Assembly (NCBI GenBank): GCA_958450365.1
Contig: CAUEEP010000862.1
Span: 248,001 to 312,000, forward strand
Source of the DNA: Mesorhabditis belari
Lineage: Eukaryota > Nematoda > Chromadorea > Rhabditida > Rhabditidae
Length of the DNA stretch: 64,000 nucleotides
Direction of reading: 5' to 3'
In this document: piece after piece, positions 46,501-53,376 of the stretch
Layout of the letters: each line of letters starts with the position of its first letter
Position numbering within the stretch: the stretch's first letter is position 1
The notes under the pieces: generated by a model
What the model was told of the DNA's origin: nothing
The model's database searches: none
What the model saw: only the letters and a program-made list of their open reading frames with translations
Position numbers and translations under genes: made by a program

Positions 46501-49500
46501 AAATTGGCTGTGTACCTAACTTTCTGTGCTCTATCCTTTTTCTATTGGTACGAAGATAGGTTTCCTTAGCTAATTTTTCCAAACCGCATCATCGAGTCAT
46601 CCACCTTTTTGACTACCCAACTTCACGCTCCCAAAAAAACGGACATAAGACATTTTAAACCAATTTTTATGTTATTTTGCAGAAAAATAATTGGCCTTTC
46701 TAATGAAACAAGCCGTAGTTCAATTGGTGAATTTGATGGTTTTAAACAGAAGTACGAAAAGGAATGAAAAGACTTTCTGGAAAACCTAATAAATTGAATA
46801 GGAAAACCAAGTACCGTAAATATTGTAATTGAAGGGCACCCTCTAATAGAAGGGCAGCGTCCCCATACAAAATTGGCCGCCCATAAAGTCGCTACTTTTG
46901 AAAAAGAGTTTGACTGAAAAGTGCTTAGAATGATGTATATGGCCCGTATGTATAACCTAAAAGGGTTGGCAGTAAAATCTAAAAGGATCTAAAAAATTGG
47001 AAAAAAATTTTTTTAAGGGGTCAAGGCATTTTCGAGAGTCCGACCCCAGGAGTCAAGGCTGAAAAAATTTTTCTTGTTTTAAACATGTTTTTCGTTCGTT
47101 TTAGAGCATTTCCAATTGAGCTAGAGTGATTTTAAAAGATTTTTTTAAATTTTATATGGTCCCGCTTTCGGGAAGTCCGAAAAAGGATAGGGAAAAAATA
47201 TAAGGGCAAGCCCTTCAATTACAATATTTACGGTAACTTGTCTTTCTGTGAGTACTTTGTACTCAAATTTTATAAACACAGCCTTTTTAGTGCTTTTGAA
47301 TACAAAGTCCACCACTAAAACAAAGCAATTAATGATTTACTGATTCCCTAAAAATTTCAACAACCTCACACTTCCACACACACACACACACTTTCACCTC
47401 CCCCCTCCCGGCCCAAAAAAACCGCTTTACAACAACTCTGAATTTGATTGTCTGATCACTAACTGTCCCTTGTCGGCTTTTCCAGCAAACAACCGTCGAC
47501 AAATTTCTGGGTGACAATCAACGATCGCAGAAGAAAAAGGGCGGATTGAGCGGGAGAGATCACACACAATTGGAGGATCGCATCTCCGATCCACAACAAG
47601 CGGCAACCAATCCACGGGTAGAGTTCACCGAATTGGGAAAACGATTTTGGTTCTCCTTTGTTGTGTTTTTATGTTTGCTTGCCCGGCGTGCTTTACGGAA
47701 AATCTTTTCTGGAAATTTGGGCTGAATTTTGAAATATTCATAGGAAGAATTTGTCTAAAGCATTAGTAAAGCTAAACTTTGTACCTTGCCAAGTCCTGAC
47801 AATTTTGCTTACAAATTTCAAGCTCAACTGGGTGAAAGTCTCTTCTAGAAGGTTAATGAGAATTTCTTCATCAAAAAATTTCGATCCAGTTTAAGAATTC
47901 GAAAATTAATTTGTAAACACTTGAAATCTAAGCTCTTCAATTTTAAACTTTCAAAATTGGCGCCATCAAATAGTATTTTAAAAACTTAATGCCTATTGGT
48001 AGCCCAAAAATAATAGAAACTGCTACAGTATGGTTAAGGATACTATACTTTAACGGATATTCAGCTCTTTTGCACTACTTGCACTCAACATAAGACAAAT
48101 TAGGTCATATACAATCCAGAAGTGATTCCCCATGAACCCTTTGTGCTTTCAACTAACAAGCAACAAAAGAACTAACTTGTTTTTGTGCAAACAAGAAAAT
48201 GGCTCAGCTACAGTGAAAACTCACCATCGTCGTGACGTCGTGACGTCGTGACGTGCGGATTTTTTTAGTTTTTGGAAAAACTTTGAAACTTCAATTCCAG
48301 ATGCGCTCACTTGTGTCTAATCAAACGGATGAATGGTCATCGTTATACAAAAAACATGAGCAAGAGGAATTTGAGATGAGAAAAGGACAGATCAAAGAGC
48401 AATATGATTTGTTGAGGTGAGAATGGGATTAGAAAAGAAATTCCCCTGACACAGGGAATAAAACTAACGAAAACTCTGGGGTGGGATGAAAACCAATTTA
48501 ATTAGCCTATTTAATTGCCCTTTTAATTGACCCTAATTAAATTTTAAGTATGGGTAATTAAATTTTGTCAAAGCTTTTTCTTGCTGTGCGGAAAGTTTTG
48601 CACCACATGATAGCGTTTTTCGGGTACTTTTGAGTCTGCTCTATGCAATAAAATCGAATAGATCCTTGTGAAAATGCGAACTTCTTGATCTATAGACTTT
48701 AGAAATTTCTTTGCATCAATTAAATTTAATTGGTGTAATTTAAACTTTAATTAGGGATACTTATAGATTTAATTGGGGTGAAAATAAATTTATGGGGTAA
48801 TTAAATTTATTTTCACCCATCCCAGAATATTTAAACAACTCCTTTATCCACAAAGCGACCAAGTTGACACCCCAAACATGGGTAACTAAACTAATCATTT
48901 GAAAACAACAAAAACAAAACGCTAACATGAATGAATGTGGAAGAAAAATGAGCAATCGGGAAAACAAGTGCTGTTACATTGCCAGGCTAACTTGTTTCAG
49001 AGAGTGGAAAGGTGGAAATGGGGAATAGCCCAACTCGGCTAGGTAGCCTATATCGCAATGGGATACGTGTGCTAAATGGGTGCTGGTCGGCACATTAACT
49101 TAAATTTCCTCTTTTTAGACTTTATATGAATAGAAACTTTAGATTTTTTTACCATAGATGCTGTTATCAAAGTTCAAATGCTAATATTTCCTTGATATCA
49201 GGTATATTAAGATGATCAAGCGATCAAGTTTCAAAACAAATCAGCGAGATTAAGAAAACTACTGGTTAATGAATTGATCACCAAGTAATCTTGTTTTGCT
49301 TTTCAGAAAGCTGATGTCCGATGTGCAAAAGACGCAAATGGCCGCATTGAAGCAACGCCTGGAAGCGGAGAATAAAGAGCTGAAGAGTTGCCAGACAAAG
49401 AAATCAATGGAAGATGCGAAGATTATTCAAGTGGTGAGATAATCATAGATTTTTTTACCATAAACAAGATAGGCTACAAAAAGGAAATCCGGTTCAATTA

Positions 49501-50304
49501 CCCATTTCTAGGACAAGGGCATCAAAACGAAAGCCGAACGGGATCGCCGAGTGAAAGAGTTGAATGAGAAAAATTTGAAGATGTTCGTGGAAGAAAGGAA
49601 AAGACTGGCGATCAAGTGAGTCATTTGGGAATGTTGGAGCTTTGAAGAATTCGTCTTTTAGCTAGAAAAAGCCAGAATAATAATTCAACACTTACAACAT
49701 TTAGAGCTCAAAAACACGAAGAGCAATTGGCGAAGCGGCACCAAGATCAATATGACGAATTGGATCGAGAAGCACAAAAGGTTTGTTGCGAACGGAAAGA
49801 GTAATCCATTTCTACGAGAAATTAAATAATAAATAAGAATGACACTAGCTAATGTTCAAGGAAAAGAAAGAATTTGCATGAATGTGCAAAAAAAATTGTC
49901 CGGGATGGAAATAAAAACTTCCACTTCTAAGCCGTCAAAAATGAAACTTTGATTCTAGTTTTCTATCAATGTTCTCGATAACACTTACACGTGCACTTTG
50001 TGCTCAAAAATGTAAACAACCCTTTCTGGCGCACTGGAATCTCATTTTTCACAATGTTAGGACAAAAGTTGAGGTTCAAAGGCAATAAAAAGAATTTATG
50101 TACATTTTTGGGCACAAAGTTCACCGCCAAAACTGTAGAATTCACTTTTCTTTGACAATCAAAAATATTAGTTTCAATTTGAGCGGCATCGCGTTGGTAA
50201 TCTAAAACCTGATACCTAAACATTTCTAGGTTGTCGAAGATGAAGAGGTCAATCATATAGAAGAGAAACTCAAAACTGCCGCAAAACTCAATTCAACCGT
50301 TTAA
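22592..50304 (+). CDS. egl-8: Phospholipase C-beta, PLCB4 class (egl-8 orthologue)
   Basis: Gq effector that hydrolyses PIP2 to IP3 and diacylglycerol at the plasma membrane. Thirty-five core exons: 22592-22663, 22945-23061, 24156-24275, 25009-25065, 25158-25237, 25502-25637, 27371-27474, 27955-28118, 28257-28380, 28460-28526, 28649-28711, 29337-29390, 30024-30188, 30304-30416, 31206-31258, 32657-32911, 34094-34270, 36915-37015, 41082-41151, 41228-41314, 41829-41986, 42068-42184, 42246-42335, 42579-42743, 42790-42896, 43006-43300, 43407-43496, 43846-44010, 45390-45521, 47486-47617, 48301-48416, 49307-49433, 49512-49615, 49705-49780, 50230-50304. Phases agree throughout, giving 1375 residues. 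Order: PH-like N terminus, EF hands, catalytic X, a long Ser-rich linker, catalytic Y, C2, and a coiled-coil tail. Catalytic motifs are intact ([30 protein letters not shown]). The start is the first ATG in frame with the conserved N terminus. Several boundaries allow alternatives, described separately. The size of the gene reflects repeat-filled introns. Confidence 0.93.
23211..23777. repeat. Foldback repeat in egl-8 intron 2
   Basis: The left arm begins CGGTTTGTACCATTAGAAAG and the right arm ends CTTTCTAATGATACAAACCG. At least 90 bp per arm are nearly perfect, including GAGCTTTTTGGCGATTTTG. Inner segments (GGTAGTC..., CAAAAATCG...) pair more loosely. Confidence 0.8.
24381..24834. repeat. 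Foldback repeat in egl-8 intron 3
   Basis: The left arm CGGGAGTGGGACAAATGCGA pairs with the right arm TCGCATTTGTCCCGCTCCCC. Further pairing blocks are CGCACTTAG / CTAAGTGCGG and CTAGGTAATTT / AAATTACCTAG. The arms are about 200 bp. Confidence 0.8.
25731..26245. repeat. Large foldback in egl-8 intron 6 with a tRNA-like apex
   Basis: Arms of about 190 bp: 25731-25921 pairs with 26051-26245 (for example TTGAAGTTACATTTCAGGAG with CTCCTGAAATGTAACTTCAA, and CCGTTTTCGAGATA with its mirror). The roughly 130-bp loop holds the tRNA-like sequence at 25945-26010. Confidence 0.8.
25945..26010 (+). repeat. tRNA-like (SINE-type) sequence, copy 1
   Basis: Contains an A-box-like TAGCCTAGTGGATAGTG and a B-box-like GGTTCGGATCC about 45 bp downstream, joined by ACTTTTTGTCCCTG. 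Similar sequences occur at 54001-54070 and, inverted, at 34484-34566. The stems do not form a canonical tRNA, so it is called tRNA-derived rather than a functional tRNA. Confidence 0.55.
26411..26560. mobile_element. Family B palindromic element, complete copy
   Basis: Ends ATGTACTTTGTGCTTAAAAA and TTTTTGAGCACAAAGTATA are inverted. An inner pair, CTTCTGGTGGACTGAA / TCAGTGCACCAGACGGG, gives a long imperfect hairpin. It is 150 bp, without coding capacity. Confidence 0.65.
26600..26680 (+). other. egl-8: Candidate 81-nt cassette exon of egl-8
   Basis: Preceded by GTTTTTCAG and followed by GTTTCAC. It starts and ends in phase 0, so it can be included between exons 6 and 7 without breaking the frame. 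It encodes 27 very basic residues ([22 protein letters not shown]) just before the EF-hand segment. PLC-beta relatives run straight from the exon 6 to the exon 7 sequence, so the core model omits it. Confidence 0.4.
26983..27240. repeat. Foldback repeat in egl-8 intron 6
   Basis: The left arm (CGTATGCTACGCTC, GGAAAAGCT.CGGCGG, CGTCCATAGTTTTC) is mirrored by the right arm (GAAAACTATGGACG, CCGCCG, GAGCGTAGCATACG). The arms are about 100 bp with a short loop. Confidence 0.7.
28859..29175. mobile_element. Mariner deletion derivative with a transposase C-terminal remnant
   Basis: Terminal repeats TTAGGTTGGCCCATAAGTCT (left) and AGACTTATGGGCCACTCTAA (right) are mariner-like. On the minus strand 28929-28994 still reads [19 protein letters not shown] ending RF and stop, like a mariner transposase C terminus. 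The rest of the transposase is deleted or garbled, so the element is non-autonomous. It lies in egl-8 intron 11. Confidence 0.7.
29470..29873. mobile_element. Family A element, complete copy in egl-8 intron 12
   Basis: Left CTGTTCAGAAAGTCTTTTAG, right AAAGACTTTCTGGATAGCCT. Internal blocks CACCAATTAACCTATG..TTTGCTC and AAGTCAATTTGGG are shared with other copies. About 400 bp, with no transposase. Confidence 0.7.
33121..33236. repeat. Family C palindromic element in egl-8 intron 16
   Basis: The left arm CCGTAATCTTGGCCAGTTTT, with CCATCTATCT, is mirrored by AAAGATGGATTGGATAAAAA and GCAGGATTGGG. Confidence 0.55.
33696..33832. mobile_element. Family B palindromic element in egl-8 intron 16
   Basis: Ends TGTGTACTTTGTGAC and AACACAAAGTACACC. 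The inner pair CTTTCTGGCGCGCTCAACTC / GAGTGCGCCAGAAAG gives a clear hairpin. Confidence 0.65.
34484..34566 (-). repeat. tRNA-like (SINE-type) sequence, copy 2
   Basis: On the minus strand: A-box-like GATGGCCTAGTTATTAGTG, then ACTTTTTGTCTCTG and B-box-like GGCTCGAATCCC. Same spacing and linker as the copies at 25945 and 54001. Lies in egl-8 intron 17. Confidence 0.5.
35345..35490. mobile_element. Family A element, partial copy in egl-8 intron 17
   Basis: Contains the AAACACTTTT.TTTAGAGC and CATAGGTTAATTGGT blocks and the right terminus ACTTTCTGGACAGCCTAAT. The left half is truncated. Confidence 0.6.
36502..36850. repeat. Hairpin plus dispersed repeat, copy 2, in egl-8 intron 17
   Basis: 36502-36600 is a hairpin with 40-bp arms (TTTAAAGCTTGTGAAGCGAG / CTCGTAGAGCGAACTAG-type mirror ending GAGCTTTAAA). 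36597-36850 is about 80% identical to 4070-4330. The two copies have different hairpins at their left ends. Confidence 0.55.
37785..38062 (+). other. egl-8: Candidate alternative egl-8 exon in the X-Y linker
   Basis: Preceded by AAATAAAGCAG and open in phase 0 from exon 18. It encodes [18 protein letters not shown], then Ser/His/Thr-rich sequence of the same style as exon 17. The only good donor (GTGAGC at 38063) leaves phase 1, while exon 19 needs phase 0. Inclusion therefore requires another exon or leads to an early stop. A CTTTTCCAG at about 38441 could supply a short terminal exon. Its status is unresolved. Confidence 0.35.
39320..39648. mobile_element. Family A element in egl-8 intron 18
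   Basis: TAGGCTGTCCAGCAAGTCTT at the left and ACTCTGGACAGCCTAATA at the right, with the usual interior, including CACCAATTAACCTATTG. Confidence 0.7.
40331..40477. mobile_element. Family B palindromic element in egl-8 intron 18
   Basis: The left arm GTGTACTTTGTGCTCAC..GCCGGCGCACTCAATTCTT is mirrored by AAGAATTAAGTGCACTAG..CAGAGAGCACAA. Confidence 0.6.
41082..42335 (+). other. egl-8: egl-8 exons 19-23: catalytic Y domain
   Basis: Motifs: [90 protein letters not shown] and [20 protein letters not shown]. All are diagnostic of the PLC Y barrel half. Exon 19 has two in-frame donors 15 nt apart, after 41136 and after 41151. Confidence 0.92.
41508..41678. repeat. TIR-like element in egl-8 intron 20
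   Basis: Begins TTTTCTAAAAGGCACCTATT and ends TTCTAAAATAAGTGCTTTTT. It shares both ends and interior pieces (TTCATTCAAT, AATTTTGG) with 5385-5560. Confidence 0.45.
42579..43300 (+). other. egl-8: egl-8 exons 24-26: C2 domain and start of C-terminal extension
   Basis: Motifs: [82 protein letters not shown] and KTYVPDELS. After KTYVPDELS the family normally continues at once into VDALADP. Here 90 nt (43104-43193) with GT...AG ends intervene in frame. Confidence 0.9.
43653..43749 (+). other. egl-8: Possible frame-breaking (poison) exon of egl-8
   Basis: A 97-nt segment with acceptor TTGTTCAG and donor GTGGGT lies between core exons 27 and 28, which join cleanly in phase 0 without it. Inserted after exon 27 it adds [12 protein letters not shown] and then TGA, giving a PLC-beta without its coiled-coil tail. 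Another frame is fully open but does not match the upstream phase. It may also be a spurious exon. Confidence 0.35.
44755..44925. repeat. Foldback in egl-8 intron 28
   Basis: GCGTAGTCTAACTTCTTTTT at the left is mirrored by AAAGTTAGACTACGC at the right, with a loop of about 135 bp. Confidence 0.5.
46266..46790. mobile_element. Family A element, longest copy, in egl-8 intron 29
   Basis: TTAGGCTGTACAGAAATTCT to GACTTTCTGGAAAACCTAAT, about 525 bp. It contains both half-elements plus an interior (GAGTCATCCACCTTTTTGAC) that is also found in the 54689-55190 copy. Confidence 0.7.
46812..47235. repeat. Foldback in egl-8 intron 29
   Basis: TACCGTAAATATTGTAATTG at the left is the exact complement of CAATTACAATATTTACGGTA at the right. 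The GAAGGGC / GCCCTTC steps continue the stem. Confidence 0.7.
47249..47312. mobile_element. Family B element, compact copy in egl-8 intron 29
   Basis: GTGAGTACTTTGTACTCAAA and TGAATACAAAGTCCACC are the two ends, with most of the interior lost. Confidence 0.45.
48227..48256. repeat. CGTGACGT tandem array in egl-8 intron 30
   Basis: CGTCGTGACGT repeats about three times in 30 bp. The units contain TGACGTC, a CRE-like half palindrome. It lies about 45 bp upstream of an exon. Confidence 0.5.
48475..48827. repeat. A+T-rich foldback in egl-8 intron 31
   Basis: TCTGGGGTGGGATGAAAACC is mirrored by GGGTAATTAAATTTATTTTC...CACCCATCCCAGA. The arms are rich in TTAATT. Confidence 0.6.
49991..50124. mobile_element. 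Family B element in egl-8 intron 34
   Basis: GTGCACTTTGTGCTCAAAAA with CCCTTTCTGGCGCACTGG forms the left arm. ACATTTTTGGGCACAAAGT is the right end. Confidence 0.6.
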
Positions 50305-50546
50305 AGAAAGCCAACTTCTGCAGCTTCGTTTCCAATGAATACTCCGTGTAGCTTTTCATCATCTAGTCACTTTCCATTTGTTTTGCGTAACATGCTTTCT
50401 AATTAAGAAAATAAGGTTTCAAATTAGACGGCTCGGATTATTTTGCAGTATCTTCAATTGCGAAGTTTGTTTTTAGCAAAAGCATTTTCTAAAATGTGCC
50501 AACTTTCTCGACTCGAATCTTGCGCCTAAATTTATTGAATTCATAC

Positions 50547-50675
50547 CGTAATCCTGCTTTTAGTTTTATCCAATCTATCTGCTTTGGTCTGATTCTGTGA
50601 GGGTTTACAAAGGATATCAAAAGATACAAAAAAGATAGATTAGATAAAAATAGGCACAATGACGGTAGTTTTCTA
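50547..50675. repeat. Family C palindromic element
   Basis: TACCGTAATCCTGCTTTTAG, with ATCCAATCTATCT, is mirrored by AGATAGATTAGATAAAAATA and GACGGTAG. It is the best preserved of the three copies. Confidence 0.65.
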
Positions 50676-51709
50676 AAGTTGAAACAATTTAGAAAACGTT
50701 AACTATACGTGGCCGGGGCTTTATGGTATCTTTAATGCAAAATGGATGGGCCTATAAGTACCGTACATTATTTAAAACTTATTTTAGTAGATACTTTTTC
50801 GCTTTCCTTCCCAAAAAGGGTCACTCATTTGAATATCAATCTCTTTAGTGGTTGTGTGCAAAATTTCCCCCCGAAATTGCTCTTTTTTTTGAAACTTCTA
50901 CTCCTTTTTCATTTCTTCTCTCCAACTGTGATTCTTGTGAGGTCATTTTTTTGGTTGTTTCGTTTAGAAAACTTGTATCGAGATTGACTTTCGAGAGAAA
51001 TGTTGCCATTTTGCGTTTTTCATCTTTTTTTTGTTTGTCTACGATGCATTCACTAAATTGTGCTCAGATTTGTTTATTTCCCATATTTAATGGTTTTGAC
51101 CCGTTTGTTTTGCTTTTTCCCCAAACTTGGAAATTATTTCATCCTTTTGTTTTACCCATTTTATTTTTTCCCATTTTCCCCCCTCATTAACTGCCATGTT
51201 AGAGGAAAAATTGTCGATCATTGCTTTTCAATTTTTGAACGATCTTTTGTAAATTATATTAAATATCTGAATTTAAAAATGATTGGGAAAGCTGTTGAAC
51301 TTGAGAATTTTCTATTTTTTTCAGAAAAACCTTTTTAGTTTTCTTTTCAGTGCCCCAAGTAGTTCAGATTTTTACAGACACATTTCTTACTGTAATCGGG
51401 GCAAGCTATAAACTTACTGTTAATAAAATCTTGGGTAAATGAACCAAAAATGTTTGGACACAGGTAAGTGAACCGCTAAAAGAAGAAAAAAAACTAAGGT
51501 TTCAGTGTGCCAGCCAGCGTGCGGTCATGCCTTCCATGAAAGACCCACAGAGAACGCACAACTTTACAACCCCAATCAAGTTCAAGTTCAGACCTTTCTC
51601 AGAGTCATTTCCTAAACTCAAATCCGACTTACTCAAGAACTTCCCGGAGAACTTCCAAAAAACTTCCAAAAAACTTATCCAAATCCCGGAGAAATCTCAC
51701 TGAGTGAAA

Positions 51710-51775
51710 TTCCCAAAAATGAAAAAGAGAAATTCGCATTCCCAAAAATGAAAAAGAGAAATGTGCATTCCCAAA
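51710..51775. repeat. Two-and-a-half copy tandem repeat
   Basis: The unit ATTCCCAAAAATGAAAAAGA + GAAAT.YGC (about 30 bp) occurs twice in succession, followed by a partial third unit. Confidence 0.7.
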
Positions 51776-52262
51776 ACCCAAAAAAGTTTCCCCAGAGACG
51801 TTGGACCCAAAAAATTCTTTGCAACTACTTATATTTTATTTTTTCGTTTTTATCATATTCCCGAAATTCGTCCATACGTGTCTTTTTCTTGTCATCTTAT
51901 TATTTTTCATCCTAAAACTTATCGAATTCTATTCTTTTCCGATTGAGATGCCAAGTGATTGTCTATTTTTATTATTTTTTCTCTTCACGTTGCGAGAAAG
52001 GTAAATGATTTTAAAAAATTTGGATAATTTGCATTGAAAATACTATTTTCATAAGTGTCATTGAGCTCAAATTTATCAAAGAGAAGCCGATTGATTTGAA
52101 AATTGAAAAGTTCAAAGTGAAAAAGCAACTACAAAAACGTTTTGAAAGTTTACAAGGGGTGAAGACCAAATATAATCAAGGATAGTAAAATCACAACACA
52201 ATATAGAGTAGCACCTTTCAATTTATCTCATTTTTCTTCATTTTTCATCACCTCGGCACCTT

Positions 52263-53123
52263 TCATCCAGTAATGTTTAGCTAAATGATCATCTTTAAAG
52301 TTCAAAGAGAACTGTCAAAGAGTTCAAAGAGAACCCTTTAAAGAAGTTTGTTTAACTAAAATAGCATAAAATAAAATTCTACTTATATACCTAGCCATTT
52401 AAAAATCTTAATGCCTTCTTACTGGCACCAATAGCAAGGACTCGAGCTTTCAGCAAACTCACTCGTCGACAATTCCCTCCATCGATGCATCGAAAGCCGG
52501 GTGGACAACACATCCCCGAAGACTCCCCGCAACAATTCCCCCGAAAATATGGACAGCACTCTAAAAGAAAAAAATTTAGATTATGTGAAGATTCGCTTTG
52601 ATTCTGTGAGCACTTTGAACGTGATAAGGTGCGTTTTACCTTGAAAGTGCTAAAAGCTTGACTTTCTCAAACCTTGCCACTGGAAATTCGAAAGCAAACA
52701 AGATGAGCCAAAATTTTGTCACTAGTTAGAGCCATTTCCAACAAAATAGCAAGAATTAGTTGTTCAACTCAAAAATGAAACTGCAATTGTTGTGAAAGCT
52801 CACTAAAAGTGCCTCCTTTTCCCGGACAACATGTCTCATGTAATTCACACTGAATCGTCCCTTTTTTGTCGCAGAGATTTGGATCAGATGTGGCAGCTAA
52901 AGGACTCTATTTTCATATTTTTATACGATTTTGAAAATCTTGTAAATATATTTATTAAATTTGCATTGAAAATGCGCAGCCTTATCAAGTGATGCCAAAA
53001 TTGAGATAGGTTTTTTTGATATGCTGTTTTCAAAGCAAACTCACCTCAATCTTTTACATAATTACCTGAAAGGAAAACGAATTCAATTAATACAATTACG
53101 ATTAGCGTTGAGAAATTTAGCAT
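52263..53123 (-). CDS. Small secreted single-granulin-domain protein
   Basis: Four minus-strand exons: 53066-53123, 52804-52896, 52463-52560 and a very short last exon 52263-52280, giving 88 residues. Exon 1 is a signal peptide (MLNFSTLIVIVLIEFVFLS). The rest is one granulin module with the CC-pair pattern: CDKKGTIQCELHETCCPG, KCCPYFRGNCCGESSGMCC, PPGFRCIDGGNC. Granulins are secreted growth-factor-like or lysosomal peptides, usually in tandem within progranulin. A protein with a single module is short for the family (nematode PGRN-1 has several). The last exon (LNITG and TGA) rests only on splice signals. Reading through its donor instead stops at TAG about 80 nt on. The gene begins 253 bp past the moc-1 stop on the same strand. 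Confidence 0.68.
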
Positions 53124-53179
53124 TCAGCAGAAAGAATTTTTGACTCAGTTTGGATCGATTTTCGAAATTCGGAAGCCCT

Positions 53180-53200
53180 TTTTTGGGATGGCCTTTTCCT
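53180..53200 (-). promoter_or_regulatory. Possible trans-splice acceptor upstream of the granulin gene
   Basis: The minus strand reads TCTCTTCACAG followed by GAAAAGG between the moc-1 poly(A) region (AATAAA, plus TTTATT at 53305-53310) and the granulin ATG. Its position fits an SL2-type acceptor of a downstream operon gene. Confidence 0.35.
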
Positions 53201-53376
53201 GTGAAGAGATTACAGTGATAAGACCGACTTATTGGCTCTTATGAAAGACGCGAGAAACATCATTGGCTTTAATTTATCAATTGTGATTAATAAAATTAAA
53301 GAATTTTATTTTAGAATATGTGAAACTTGGAAAGTTTATCGACCGGTGTTTTATCACAAAAAAGACAAAACAATTC

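Larger units (their letters stand above)
43407..50304 (+). other. egl-8: egl-8 exons 27-35: C-terminal coiled-coil domain
   Basis: Begins with a disordered Lys/Asn/Ser-rich segment and continues into heptad-like charged helices: [71 protein letters not shown] and EERKRLAIK. This is the Gq-binding, membrane-associating CTD of PLC-beta. The product ends KLNSTV with TAA at 50302-50304, so the C terminus could act as a class I PDZ ligand (S/T-x-V). PLC-beta proteins commonly end this way, so this is a family-based inference. Confidence 0.88.
50305..52262. other. Convergent intergenic region between egl-8 and the granulin gene
   Basis: Contains the egl-8 3' UTR and the 3' flank of the minus-strand granulin gene. 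50547-50675 is a family C palindrome (CCGTAATCCTGCTTTTAG / ACGGTAG). 51710-51775 is a tandem repeat of ATTCCCAAAAATGAAAAAGA. No exon chain was found; open frames at 50742-51340 lie in T-rich sequence without splice support. Confidence 0.45.
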
